Part shown: in pieces, positions 24,515 through 36,833 of the stretch | How the letters are laid out: each line of letters begins with the position of its first letter | How positions within the stretch are numbered: the stretch's first letter is position 1 | Origin: Daphnia pulex | Lineage: Eukaryota; Arthropoda; Branchiopoda; Diplostraca; Daphniidae | Length of the DNA: 64,000 nucleotides | Direction of reading: 5' to 3' | Assembly (NCBI RefSeq): GCF_021134715.1 | Contig: NC_060020.1 | Span: forward strand, 372,001 to 436,000 | The notes under the pieces: model-generated | What the model was told of the DNA's origin: nothing | What the model saw: the letters and a program-made list of their open reading frames with translations, nothing else | Database searches by the model: none | Made by a program: the position numbers and the translations under genes

Positions 24515-27500
24515 ATGAATCGACTTGTAAACGCCATTTTAATAGCGGCCGTTGTTTTAACGAGCCTGGTTGCTACTTCCTCGACCTTGTCGGTAAAAGG
24601 TAAAGTCTTGGCCAACGGTAAACAAGGTAGTTATGATCCTTTCGACCCGGATCTGCCTTCTTGGAGAGCCGACAACGGACCTTCGGCGGTTGACTGGAAC
24701 GATGAAGTATACCGACTACCAGGCGATCTTCTGCCCAGCGTCTACACCTTACGACTTCTGCCTTTCATAGAAGAAGGCAATTTCACCACCGATGGCCACG
24801 TTACAATCTTCGTCGACTGCGTCAACGATACGAAAAACATTGTGTTGAACAGCATCGACATTGACATTCATAAAGCGACAATCACGGTAATTTAAAAAAA
24901 AAATCATCTACATCACTTTTTGGTTAGGAGCTACCAACTAAACGGGATTTTTTTTTAAAATTAAAGGTACTAGATTTAGATACCAACAGTCCGTTGGCTA
25001 TAGTCGGTCTTGAAGACTTGCAGTCGACTCTCCAGAAAATCGTTATTAAAACAGCCGATAGTTTGAAATCTGGTAATCGCTACAAAATCTCCATGGGATT
25101 CACATCCATCCTTAACGATAAGCTGATTGGATTCTACCGCTCGTCCTACGTCGAAGACGGTGTCACTAAGTAAGACCATTTTTTTAAATCTAAATATTAT
25201 AAGAAAGTAAGAACGGTTAAATAAGGGGTCGAATAAAATACATTTACACACAAAAAAAGGTAGATTGAGAATAAATTTCTGTGTGATAGGTTTATGGCCA
25301 CATCTGACATGGAGCCAGCTGAAGCCCGTGTCGCCTTCCCTTGTTTCGATGAGCCCGACATGAAAGCTCGATTCTCCATCATTTTGGGTCGCAATTCATC
25401 TTGGGCTGCTTCCAGTAACATGGCTAAAATAGAAACGAATCCAATGTAAGTCATTCTATATTCATTTGTTGACTGTGCTATACAGCTTATGAATTATTTT
25501 TTTATTTGATTAATCTGGATAAACAGTGATGGCATGCCTGGCTATGTATGGGACTACTTCGACACGACACCCGTTATGTCTACCTACTTGGTGGCCATGA
25601 TGGTCTCTGAATTTGTCAGCACTCCTTCCGATCCTTCGTTGAGCAACGTCAAGTTCCGTGTTTTGACGAGGCCAGAACTCCAAGAAAATGCTGCGTAATT
25701 ATTATTTTTTATTTATTCAAAACCTTGTATAACTCTGTTATTGATTTTTCTTATCTCAATGCATAGATATGCGGCCAATGTTGGACCAAGGATTTTGGAA
25801 TTCTTCGAGTCATTTTTGGGCGTCGATTATCCGTTGGCCAAAGAAGATTTAGCCGCCATTCCGGATTTTGGACCTGGCGCCATGGAAAACTGGGGGCATA
25901 TTGATTTCAAGTGCGTATCATATATTAGCGTTTCAATATTTACTTCTCTGTTATTGATCAAGATTATTTTTTATTTAGAGAGAGCTATCTGATTGTTGAT
26001 GAGAATACGACAGCTGCTAGCAAACAACGCGTAGCGGAAGTCATCGCACATGAATTAGCTCACATGTGGTTCGGCGATCTTGTAACTATGGAATGGTATT
26101 ATCTCAAGTCTTATTGGCAGTTTAATTCAGTACTTAAATAAAATTACATACTGTAAATTTTATTTTAATTAAAAATAGGTGGACAAATATCTGGCTGAAC
26201 GAAGGGTTTGCAAGATATCTGCAGTACTTCGGCGCCGATTCAGTAATGACACAAAATCTGAATGAATAATGACTGCTGTCTTGCTTACATATGTTTCCAA
26301 TTTTCTATACATTGAATTGTCAGGTTGAGCCCAGCTACCGCTTGCACGAGCAATTCGTTGTCAACACATTGCAGAAAGTGTTTGTTACTGATTCCCTCAG
26401 CACAACTCACCCGATGAGCGATCCAGAGTTGAAAAGTCACGTTTTCGACACCATTGAATACGACAAAGGCGCTAGCGTGATCCGGATGTCCGCTCACTTC
26501 CTTGGCATAGACACTTTCCGCCGTGGCCTCAACCGCTACCTCACTAAAAAGTATACCAAACTTTTATCTGATATCGTCCAAGTTAAGTACTATTAATCTA
26601 TTAATCTTGCAATGTCTTCTATTGGAATCTTCAGCTCCTACAGCAATACAATGGAAGAAGATCTCTGGAACACTCTGGAAGAGCAGGCCAGCATTGACGG
26701 CGTTATCCTACCGGATTCTCTTGCCACTATTATGGCATCATGGACCCAAACTGAAAATTACCCGCTGATCACGGTCAAACGAACCTACATCGAAGGAGAT
26801 GGAGCTTTGGTCCTGCAGGTTTGTCCCGAATTTTACCTAGAAAATACTCATATTAATTCTGAATTTTTATTCTAGAGTCGTTTCTTATTGCCAATCGAAG
26901 ATAATATCGAGGATGAAGAGACCGTTTGGTGGGTGCCGTTGACCTATACTCACGACTTCAGCCTTCGTCCTACCACTGCCTGGATGTCAACCAAAACCAG
27001 ACAGCTAGTTACTCTGGCAGCCACAAAAGACCAGTGGGTCATCTTCAACGTTGACCAGGCAGGTTTCTATCGTGTGGCCTACGACGAAACCAACTACGGA
27101 CTGATTGCCGACCAACTGATTGCTGATCACTTGCGCATCTCCATCATGAATCGCGCCCAGCTGCTCGACGACGCCTTCGTGCTGGCCAAAGTCGAAAAGA
27201 TTTCCTACACCATCGCTTTCGATCTGACCCTCTTTTTGAAATACGAGCGGAAATACGTTCCATGGCGCGCTGTCCTCGACGAGCTCAACTACATCGACAC
27301 CATGTTCTACAAGGAATCCCAGTATGCTGATTGGAAGATTTACATGACCTCGTTGGTGAAACCCTATTACGACTTTGTCGGATTCCAAGAGACGGAATCG
27401 GACGCTCATTTGACCATCTTGTCCCGAAACGATGCTTTGAACTGGGCCTGCAAACTGAAGATTGCCGACTGTGTCACCAACGTACAAAGTCAATACGCCG

Positions 27501-28611
27501 CTCTGATGCAAGAACCAGACATGTACGTATACATCTATTTATTATTGAATTCTCAGACAAACAAAATCAAAACGGCTTCTTGTAAAAATGAAAACAACAG
27601 GAGGTTGTCGCCGAATCAGAGAAACTTTATCTTGTGCGCCGGAGTAGAAAACGGCCGTCAACTCGAGTGGAATTTCGCATATGATCAGTATCGCTCAACA
27701 GACAATGGCAATTTCCTTGTCGCCATGACGTGCACCAGAGAGAGCAGCATCATCTACGAGTACGAAACTTTTGTTTTTTATTGTGTAGCTATTAAACTGA
27801 TTGATTTTGGGTGTTGTATACAGTTTGCTGAGCAAGATGTTGGATCCCAACTCGATTCGATCCGAGGATGTCGACACGCTTTTTGGCAACTTGGCCGCTA
27901 ATCCAATTGGAAACACCATGGCTTTGGATTTCTTAACTCGTCGCTGGAATGATATCGAAAAAGCGTAAGCTAGTCTATTTCGAAAAAAGTGGCGCGAATA
28001 ACAAAAGTCAAACTATGTGCCTGTCATCCACAGATTGGGAACAAGCCATTTTGTTTACTTCTTCCGATCGCTGTGTGACCGCCTTAACACACCAGCCCAA
28101 TACGATCAGGTATGAATTCGTCAGAGTCAGATTGTGAATTCATCCTGAATATAGACAATTCACTTGAATAACCCTTGAATGGAATTTTTAGATGATCAAA
28201 TTGCGCGACGATCACATTGATATTCTGAATTCGACTACGGTCGAGCAAGGCCTTGATATTGTCCGAGCTAACGTTGAATGGATGACTCTAAACCAAGAGG
28301 AAATCGGCGGATGGCTCAAAAACCCTTCGACAGCGACGGCATTGCCTACAACTGAGCCAACCACCGTGACCACAACGGAGATCGTGATAGTGACAACTAC
28401 GGTAGAACCTGGAACTGAAGACACTACTACATCGACCGCTTCTTCCACGGCCTCCACGACCACTACCCCAGCACCGACCACTACTACCCCGGCACCAACC
28501 ACAGCACCAACCACTACCGCGGCACCATCATCATCTGGTGCCACTATTCAACCCTACTTGTGTCTTACACTCGTATTTGCTGTCTTTGGTCGTTGGATTC
28601 TCCATAACTAA
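24515..28611 (+). CDS. M1 zinc aminopeptidase AP3, probably GPI-anchored
   Basis: Fourteen exons give 1025 residues: 24515-24886, 24967-25169, 25290-25445, 25527-25694, 25767-25910, 25979-26095, 26179-26242, 26324-26550, 26635-26818, 26876-27522, 27601-27759, 27824-27964, 28034-28109 and 28192-28611. It has a signal peptide (residues 1-22), GAMEN at 337-341 in the unusual setting [17 protein letters not shown] at 372-376 followed by MWFGD, Glu 395 and the Tyr region EYDKG. The C-terminal Thr/Pro stalk ([19 protein letters not shown]) leads to a hydrophobic end fitting a GPI signal. The WWYxPSRKA leader of AP2, AP4 and AP5 is missing. The 647-bp exon 10 corresponds to three exons in AP2, AP4 and AP5, which suggests loss of two introns. 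Confidence 0.94.
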
Positions 28612-28721
28612 GATTATGGAATAACTACTATGAAGAGTAAATTTTTTTTTCGAAATCTTGCAACGGAAAAATTCAACAAAATTACTTGTGCCATTTTTCC
28701 CCATTAAACGATTGAGGGAAA

Positions 28722-28727
28722 AATAAA
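28722..28727 (+). terminator. Poly(A) signal of AP3
   Basis: AATAAA about 110 bases after the AP3 stop codon. Confidence 0.55.
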
Positions 28728-30108
28728 AAGATTACGATAGACGATTGAGTATACCAATAATCCAATATACTGCGTTCTAATCAGAGATTTTCTATCTTCG
28801 TCTCTATTCATAATAAATAATAAAACAGCGAAAATATCAAAAGTGTTTAGAAAATAATGCGTAACACGAACCTTCATAGACCCCTGCATTATTAGGATAT
28901 ACATCAACCGTGTACAATAATAGGCTATCAACGCGATAAAAAATTGCCCGGCGTACTTACAAGTATAATATCTTAGACTTTCAAGGTTGGATACAAAAGC
29001 TAGGCAGTGCTGAAAGAAAGTCGATATAAATGTGCTTCGTAAATATAGCCATAAAACTTTTGGATTTGGTACACAGATTATTACAAATTTATGATCTGGA
29101 TACATTCACCTACGAACAACAATCACCTCAATTTATTAGGGGGAAAAGAGTGCTGGAAAAAATTTTTTTACTAATTTTTGCCTAAATTTGTCCATGAAAA
29201 AGTTCCTTTCCCATTCGAATGACAGCGTTGCATCACATTATTATCACTTAATTAAGCAATACCGGTCTGAGCCTTCATAATGAGCGACGAACCCGGATCT
29301 GTTGTTGTGATCTATCTATCCGATCTTTGGTTATTAATTTATGTAGACTTTGTCGCGGGAAGTTTGAACTGTTTGTTAGTTATGTAAAGTTAACCAATGA
29401 CTAGACTTTATTAAAGGAACTTGCGATAAGGCTGTTTTCGCTGTTGTTTGTTGCGAGTGATTCGAGGAAATTTCAGCTTTATTTTTAATTCTTTTTTAAA
29501 TTGAGACAAGAAGGAAGGAAATAATAAATTTCCCTGTTGGTTTGCATGAGTTTATCGAGTCAAGCGCTGACCTGGATATCTAATAGATGTTTGTATCATG
29601 AATTGATAATATATACTTCAACATCCTGTATTATTGAACAAGTTCCGTCTTGGCGTCGCAGCATTATATACCACACGACTGGCAGCAAGTAAGATACGTG
29701 TACAGGTCCACCGGTCCACTCAAGATTACAGAACTTTACTGTTATCGCTAAACATATTGGCCTGCGTCAAAGATGAATTGTGATAGATTCGATGTGGGTA
29801 TTTTTTAAAGCAAGAGTCTAGTGTACACTAATAAGATAAAATGCATTGTGACACTGTTTCTTCAATTATTTCCTCATTAAAGTTTTGATTAAAATAGAGG
29901 AGGATTCTTGAAAATATATTACGACGTTTAGCCCCGCGTTTGGCCAATGCTCAAAGCACCGGCCATTTGGACAATGAAAAATCCGACACATCATGATTAT
30001 ATAGCATCTTCCCCTATTCGTGCATTTTCTCCCTCTTCCCATTCTTTCATTTTGTACAGGGTCGTTCATTTAGCCGGTGATTACGTCTATTGGATTCATT
30101 GCTGACAC
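28728..30108. other. Intergenic region between AP3 and AP4
   Basis: AT-rich spacer with no supported gene or RNA. Confidence 0.5.
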
Positions 30109-30115
30109 TGATAAG
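30109..30115 (+). promoter_or_regulatory. Candidate GATA site upstream of AP4
   Basis: TGATAAG lies 58 bases before the proposed AP4 leader exon. It is the same heptamer as upstream of AP3; a related GATAAG occurs upstream of AP5 at 36687-36692. Confidence 0.3.
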
Positions 30116-30172
30116 AAATGTAGCCTCAAATAATCAAACACAAGTTTTTCACGTGACAATCATCTCGGTTAT

Positions 30173-30260
30173 ATGAACGCAGCCGCTGTGAAAATGAGTG
30201 CAGTAAGATCGATAGCGGGACTGATCACTCTTGGACGTCTTCTGCTCCTCTACATTTTAG
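30173..30260 (+). other. Candidate AP4 leader exon with an upstream ORF
   Basis: An ATG at 30173 opens a hydrophobic frame (MNAAAVKMSAVRSIAGLITL, then LLLLYIL) that runs to a good donor, ttttag|gtaagac, at 30261. The acceptor at 30433-30434 (attcttattag) would join it to the exon carrying the AP4 ATG at 30442. The spliced upstream frame is out of phase with AP4 and stops at TGA 30491-30493, inside the AP4 coding start. It is therefore either a 5' UTR exon with an overlapping uORF or an unrelated small exon. Confidence 0.4.
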
Positions 30261-30441
30261 GTAAGACAATCGTTCGGTTTTCTTTACGAATTTTAGTATT
30301 TCCTAACTCAAAGACATGCTAACAATTTATGCATCTCGTAACCACCATATAAACAGTCAGTTACTCACTTATGCATTAGTCCATCAGTTTCGATTGCACA
30401 TTTAATTTCAATATGCGACATTAATTCTTATTAGAAGAGAA

Positions 30442-33400
30442 ATGGCGGCATTCCAACGCGGTCTTATTGCTCTCGTCTTGGCCTTTTGCCTGACGGTGTC
30501 AAATGGATCCGTTCAGCAGCAATGGGGAGATGAAACTATTGTGAGAACGGCTAACTTAATTGATGATGAAATTGAAATGATGGAGCCACAAATTGTACCT
30601 GAACCGGAAGACGGAAGTACTTGGTGGTACACTCCATCGAGAAAGGCTCATATTCACAAGCACCGGTACAGCAAAGCCATTAGGAACTTGCAGCAGGAAT
30701 ATAACAAAAAGAGAACCAATAGCAAGCAAGGTGAAGACATGCGCTTGCCTGGCGATATTATTCCCATCACGTACAACATTCGAATGCTCCCGTTCGTTGA
30801 ATTAATTGCATCCGGAAATTTCACTACCGACGGCTACGTCGAAATCGTCGCCGAGTGCGTCAGAGCGACCAGTAACATTTCCATCAACAGCGCTGATCTT
30901 GACATTAAAACATTAACCATTTCCGTAGGTTATTTTAGTTTACTGCGTTAATGAAAATTTAAATAAAATATCCCTAATCAACTCAATTTCTTTTATAAAA
31001 ATTCAGATCTTGGACATGGAAAGCAATAGTCCGATTGCGATGGTCAATTTCATTGACGAGCAATCGTCTCGTGAAATCGTAACTATCCAAACGGCCGTTC
31101 CACTCGCTGTTGGTAAACGGTACAAGATCTCCATGAGTTTCCTTTCGACTCTCAATAACGAATTGCGAGGATTCTATCGCTCCTCTTATGAGGAAGAAGG
31201 AGAAAGAAAGTAGGCAACAATTTTTTCTCAATATTCTGAATAGCAAGTTCTTATTCAATTTGAATTGAAGGTGGTTAGCCGTAACTCAGTTCGAATCAAC
31301 CGACGCTCGTCGAGCGTTTCCCTGTTTCGACGAACCGAGTATGAAAGCCAATTTCACAGTTACCCTGGGTCGGAAAGATACAATGACGTCTGTCAGCAAT
31401 ATGCCTCAAACCAAAAGTGGGCCCATGTGAGTTAAGAATTGATTCACTTGTATACGCCCAAAACAGAAATTATATCAAACAAGTTGGTACTGAAACAAAT
31501 TTTTTTTGCAGAGCTGGAATGACCGGATACGTTTGGGATTACTTTGCCCCGTAAAAAAATTTTAAAAATTCATAAAAATTTAAATTTAAAAATTTAAAAA
31601 TTTAAAAAAAAAGATCCGTAAAAATGTCTTCCTATCTGGTCGCCTTTTTGGTATCTGACTTCATTAACATTCCAGCCAAGCCGGGAGTCAGTAATGTTCA
31701 ATTCCGCATCTGGGCTCGAGCAAACGCTGCAAACATCACTTCGTACGTTTTTATTATTTTGCGAATAAAAATGAGCTTACTCGATTTCAATAAGTTAATT
31801 TGTGTTGATGGTTTTAAAAGGTACGCCATCGACATTGGACCCAGAATTTTAGAATATTACGAAAGCTATTTCAGCATCGACTATCCATTAGCGAAACAAG
31901 ATATGGCCGCCATTCCTGATTTTGCAGCTGGTAATGTTGATATTACAATATCCCAATTAATGGGTACATTTGACATCTTTATCTTTTACTGTATAGGTGC
32001 TATGGAGAATTGGGGATTGATTACATATAGGTAATTGAATTAAAGCGTCACCATTTTCAAATGCGTTAACATTTCGCGTATTCGATTTTCATCCTTAAAG
32101 AGAGCAGGATTTACTCATCGATACTGAGACGGCCAGTGCCCGACAGAAACAGCGAGTGGCAATTGTGATGGCTCACGAGTTGGCTCACCAATGGTTTGGT
32201 GATTTGGTGACCATGGAGTGGTGGAACGCAATTTGGCTCAACGAAGGCTTCGTAATTATACCTTATTTAAGTCAAAAGTTCCTATGGTAGTAATATAGAT
32301 ATCTTACAATTTTCATCTGCAAAGGCATCTTACATGGAGTTCATCGGCACTGATTCGGTAATCGACTATTAAATGTGAACTACGGTTGTACTCAGAACAT
32401 TAAAATCATCTATCATCTTTACGAACAACAGGTGGAGCCCGACTTCAAAATGAACGACCAATTCGTCATAGAAAATCTGCAGTACGTTTTCGGAATCGAT
32501 GCCTTGGAAACGTCTAGACCGATTAACATCGAAGTGAACACACCGGAAGAAATTTCATCGCTCTTCGATGCTATTTCTTACGAAAAAGGTACATCATAAA
32601 AAATAAGCAAATTTTTAATAACAGTTCAATTGGTAGAATGATTTCATTTTGAACTTCAACTATAGGATCGTGTGTTGTTAGAATGTGCGCCGATATGTTG
32701 GGCATTGAGACTTTCAAACGCGGACTGACTCGCTATCTGAGTACCAAGTACGATTATTACCGTAAAAATATCATATTATAAGCGGAACGGAATTTTGTGT
32801 TTTGAATGATTGATTTCTCATAGTGCGTATGGTAACGCCCAACAAGATGATCTCTGGCAAGCAATGCAAGAACAGGCTGACGAAGAAGGCATCGTTTTAC
32901 CCGCTACCGTCAAAGAGATTCTTGATACGTGGACTTATAAAATGGGATACCCAGTCATCACAGTGACGAGAGATTACGCAACTGGAGGTGCACTGGTAAC
33001 TCAGGTATATGACGACCCAATATCTCATATTCTCTGTTTACTCTGTAGTCTGTAGAGGAGCGTTACAAAAATTTATTTAACGTTTGCAGGAAAGATTTTT
33101 GTTGAGAAAAAGCAACACATCGGAGGTCGACCCGACCGTCTATCAGTGGTGGGTTCCTCTCACTTACATCAACTCAAAAGTTAACGTTTCTGAAAAGTTG
33201 AGCGAATGGATGTCGAAAGACGAAGTCAGTGTTTCGCTGAGCAACCTTGGGGCAAGTGCCGATCAATGGGTCATTTTCAACGCCGACCAACAAAGTTTGT
33301 TCCATTATTTGAAATGCAAATATTCGACATTTATATGCTCATTCGATTCTATTTCAAATCTTAGACTACTACCGCGTCGCTTATGACAAAGATAATTACC

Positions 33401-34946
33401 GTCTAATCACTGAGCAGCTTATGGACGATCACGAACAAATCGTCCCCAACAATCGAGCCCAGCTGCTAGACGACACTTTCATCCTTGCGTCAGTTCACAC
33501 GGTCCCTTACAAAAGAGCCTTGGACTTGTCGTTGTATTTAGCACGAGAAAAGGAATACGTTCCCTGGAACGCTGTCCTGGCTGAATTCAACTACATTGAC
33601 TCAATGTTGCACAATCAAGCCCAGTTTCCCGATTGGACTGTAATAATACGAATGAAATTATTTTCAATGATTATTCTTTTAATTACATTTTTCTACGTAG
33701 ATTCACTTGACCAAATTGGTGACTCCGTATTACGAACACGTCGGATTTCAAGAGTCCAAGACCGATGCACAGCTCACCCTCTACGCTCGCACTGACGCAA
33801 TGAGCTGGGCTTGTAGACTGAAAATCGCAGACTGTGTCGATAACTCTAAAGCCAAATACGCAGAGCTTATGAGCGACCCAGACAACAACACGTAAGCAAA
33901 TATAATTGGCATTAAATATTCGACAAAGGACCTCAAATTATTGTTTCATTTATAGGATTTTGTCAGCTAACCAGAAGAGCGTCATCCTTAAAACAGGTGT
34001 GGAAAACGGCGGCCAGTCCGAATATGATTTCGCATTCAATCAATACACAAGCAAATATGACACTTCCTTCCTCATCGCCGCCACTTGCAGCAAAGATTCT
34101 TCCCGTCTTTACAAGTATGAAAAAAATCAATAACTTTTTAAAAAAATATCAAAATCTAATTTTGTCTCTCAGTTTGCTGGAGAAAATGTTGGACAGTGAA
34201 TCTGGTATTCGGCTCAGCGACGTCAACACTTTGTTTAATAACGTTGCGTCTAATCCTTTGGGAAACCTCATCGCTACTGATTTCCTTGTCAATCGATGGA
34301 ATGACATAGAGAAATCTTGGTAAGTGTATGACTTGAAAAATGAAAATTCCCCGGTTATTATAATTTAAACTGGAACTTTTGACTAGGTTGGGAACCAATT
34401 ATTTCGTAAATTTCTTCCGCTACGTTTGCAACCGACAAAACACGCAGCAGCAATTGGATAGGGTGAGTGTGTGAACTTACAAGGCAAATCCTATCCAATG
34501 AATAACGTTCACATTATTGACGGTTGTTCATTTTACAGTTATTGAAGTTGCGAGCTGACCATTTCGACATTCTGGGAAATTCCAAAACAGTCCAACAAGG
34601 TTTAGACATCGTCACAGAGAACATTGTCTGGATGGATCTGCATCAAGACGAAATCGGAAACTGGTTGGCCGATCCGTCAGCGACAGAACCCTCGTCACCT
34701 ACCGTAGAAACTACTCCGACTACTACCCCGACAACTACTCCGACTACTACCCCAACAACTACTCCGACTAAAACCCCATCAACTACTGTTATCCCGACAA
34801 CTTCTTCTACAGTATCCAGTACAACTGCCTCACCTACCACAACTACTCAAGCAACAACCACTCCTTCAGCCGCCAGTGGAATCGTAAAAATGAACGTTGC
34901 TTTCATTTTTGCCGTGATGTTACTAGGGAAATTTATTTTGCATTAA
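30442..34946 (+). CDS. M1 zinc aminopeptidase AP4, probably GPI-anchored
   Basis: Nineteen exons give 1072 residues: 30442-30924, 31007-31209, 31271-31426, 31512-31550, 31614-31742, 31821-31930, 31997-32030, 32101-32251, 32325-32357, 32432-32588, 32666-32747, 32824-33004, 33090-33294, 33365-33639, 33701-33891, 33956-34114, 34173-34319, 34387-34462 and 34539-34946. It has a signal peptide, an acidic segment ([12 protein letters not shown]) and the leader motif [13 protein letters not shown] before the M1 domain. GAMEN is at 374-378, HELAH at 410-414, Glu at 433 and the Tyr region is SYEKG. The C-terminal stalk repeats TTPTT, followed by a hydrophobic GPI-type tail ending GKFILH. The intron at 31551-31613 is AT-rich and unique to this paralogue. 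Exon 16 is almost identical to that of AP5. Confidence 0.94.
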
Positions 34947-35021
34947 ACCAATCCACATACCAATTAAAAAAGAGCTACAACGAGGAGGTGCCGGTGTGGC
35001 GGCAGGTCCTTCTTGGTCAAT

Positions 35022-35027
35022 AATAAA
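35022..35027 (+). terminator. Candidate poly(A) signal of AP4
   Basis: AATAAA about 75 bases after the AP4 stop codon. Confidence 0.55.
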
Positions 35028-36686
35028 TTGTCTTGTTGCACTTTGCTTCAAGTGTTTAAAAGTTCAAATATTTTCGCCACAGAAAAAGTTGTGGGGTATA
35101 AGCATAAGCATGCATATAACATGCATAGTGGTGGGAAATAAAACAGGCCTGATCTTCAGTCGTTCAACAAATGAGATTTTTAGTGATCCCTTACCGAGAT
35201 AAAACAAAAACGGAGAGAGAAAACAGTTGCAGTCAACCGTCTATCTCAGGATCTCAGATATAAACGTACTCTCGCGTACCCCGTGACTACTACGATTTCA
35301 AATCAACGCCACCAAAAACTATCAAATAAAAGAAGAATAGAGATCAATTTTTTCCTACCTTTATGCCTGGGAAATACAGCCAGGCATCCACTGATCCAGG
35401 TGCTCCATCCATCCGCTGAAAAGTCGAATCCACCAGGCAGGATAGGGTAAAAAGGGTGTCCTCGTGAATATACCCACATTCACATGGGCGTACACGAGGA
35501 CATTGAAAGGAAGGGGAAGAAGAGAGATTCGTAATTCGATTGCATTCCAATGCAATGGGGTGTTTTTTTATCTAAATGAAAAATAGAAAATGACTTACAA
35601 AAAAATATTGACAGAAACGTCAGGAAAAGTTGAAAATGAGACACTGGGTAAACCCTAAATGTAAATAAATGGGAGAATCAAAGGTTTACATGTAATGCAC
35701 TGCATTGATGCAGGTAATGCAGCATTAAAATATCTAGTAGGTCACAGGTCAATAAAAGTAAAGGAAATCATTACCCGCCTGGAAGCGATGATCCTGAGAT
35801 TGTTGCTGATGACAGGTTGCAACACCTGAACAAAAACAACTTGCATACTGTGTGGTTATGATGGCAGGCTCTGGTCTCAAATCTGCAAAAAAAGAAAAAG
35901 GTTACATGGTACAAACAAAAAACTGCCATGCATCGACAGGGAAAATGACATGATATATCAATGCTAGTCAGGAACTTTTCACAGATTTGGACCAGGTTTA
36001 ACTCATCTATAGCTCCCACAATCATTCTATTTGTATTCTTTTATTTATATTTTGTAGTTTTATTTACCCGCTAAACACTTAAACAGCATGGAGAACACGG
36101 TTATCAAAAATCTTGAACTTTGTTTCTGACTGTTTCGAAAGCAGAGCAGACGACACTTTACGAAGTTCGATATCGATAGAAATTTATAAAAATTCAAATC
36201 GCTCAAAAACGATAAGGGAATAAGTTGAGAGAATAACCGAATAAGTTTTAGTTTAATTTAATACCATTTCTATCTAGTGTATAATTCCCAGTAGAGGCAG
36301 TTCCCTAGGCCCAAGGCCACTAGCGTAGCGAAGTTTAATCGATCGAATCCAACACGACGATCGAAAGTTCGAGATCAAGCAAATAAAAGTCACTTAATGC
36401 ATTCATGTTGAGCAACTTTCGGAAAATTTATTGTCAGCACCATTATGCTGTTATGCAATATAATGTATTTGTTCGCGATAGGAAAACCAAACAATAAGAT
36501 GGCAACGGACATTTTTTTAAATGGTGACAGCTGATGACTTTTAATGCACATTTGACAGCTAGGATTACTTAAAAATTTAGGCAAAGCCATATAGATTTCA
36601 GACCAGCATATGCTTTTTCGATGGCAAACAAATAAGCTCATTGTCATCTTCGTCGGGATCATTTTTATCTTTCCGTTTCGTCAAGC
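35028..36686. other. Intergenic region between AP4 and AP5
   Basis: No supported gene. A small inverted repeat, ATGCCTGG/CCAGGCAT, lies at 35363-35387. Open frames here are short and featureless. Confidence 0.5.
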
Positions 36687-36758
36687 GATAAAGGAAAACT
36701 TATAAGGCTAAACAATTGACGTTTAAAATTTATTCGAGTGAAAGTGACTCTCACTCGA
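36687..36758 (+). promoter_or_regulatory. AP5 promoter region: GATAAG and TCTCACTCGA
   Basis: GATAAG at 36687-36692 is followed by TCGAGTG (36734-36740) and CACTCGA (36752-36758), which form an inverted repeat. The decamer TCTCACTCGA at 36749-36758 is shared with the AP2 upstream region, where it also lies close before the leader. The TCAC core resembles an arthropod initiator, but this is only inferred. Confidence 0.35.
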
Positions 36759-36833
36759 CTTTGACAAAGTGGCAGATCGTTGTCGTTTTTACGTCGACAA
36801 TTAATCGTACCAGCAAATTTTGGTTTCCTCGAC

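Noticed and set aside
27005-27511. 168-codon open frame on the minus strand
   Set aside because: It is antisense to the large AP3 exon 26876-27522, whose protein matches the M1 family. The open antisense frame follows from codon composition.
28212-28544. Val/Gly-rich open frame on the minus strand
   Set aside because: Antisense reading of the AP3 Thr/Pro stalk (ACC and ACT codons read as GGT and AGT/GTG). The same applies to 34643-34840 opposite AP4.
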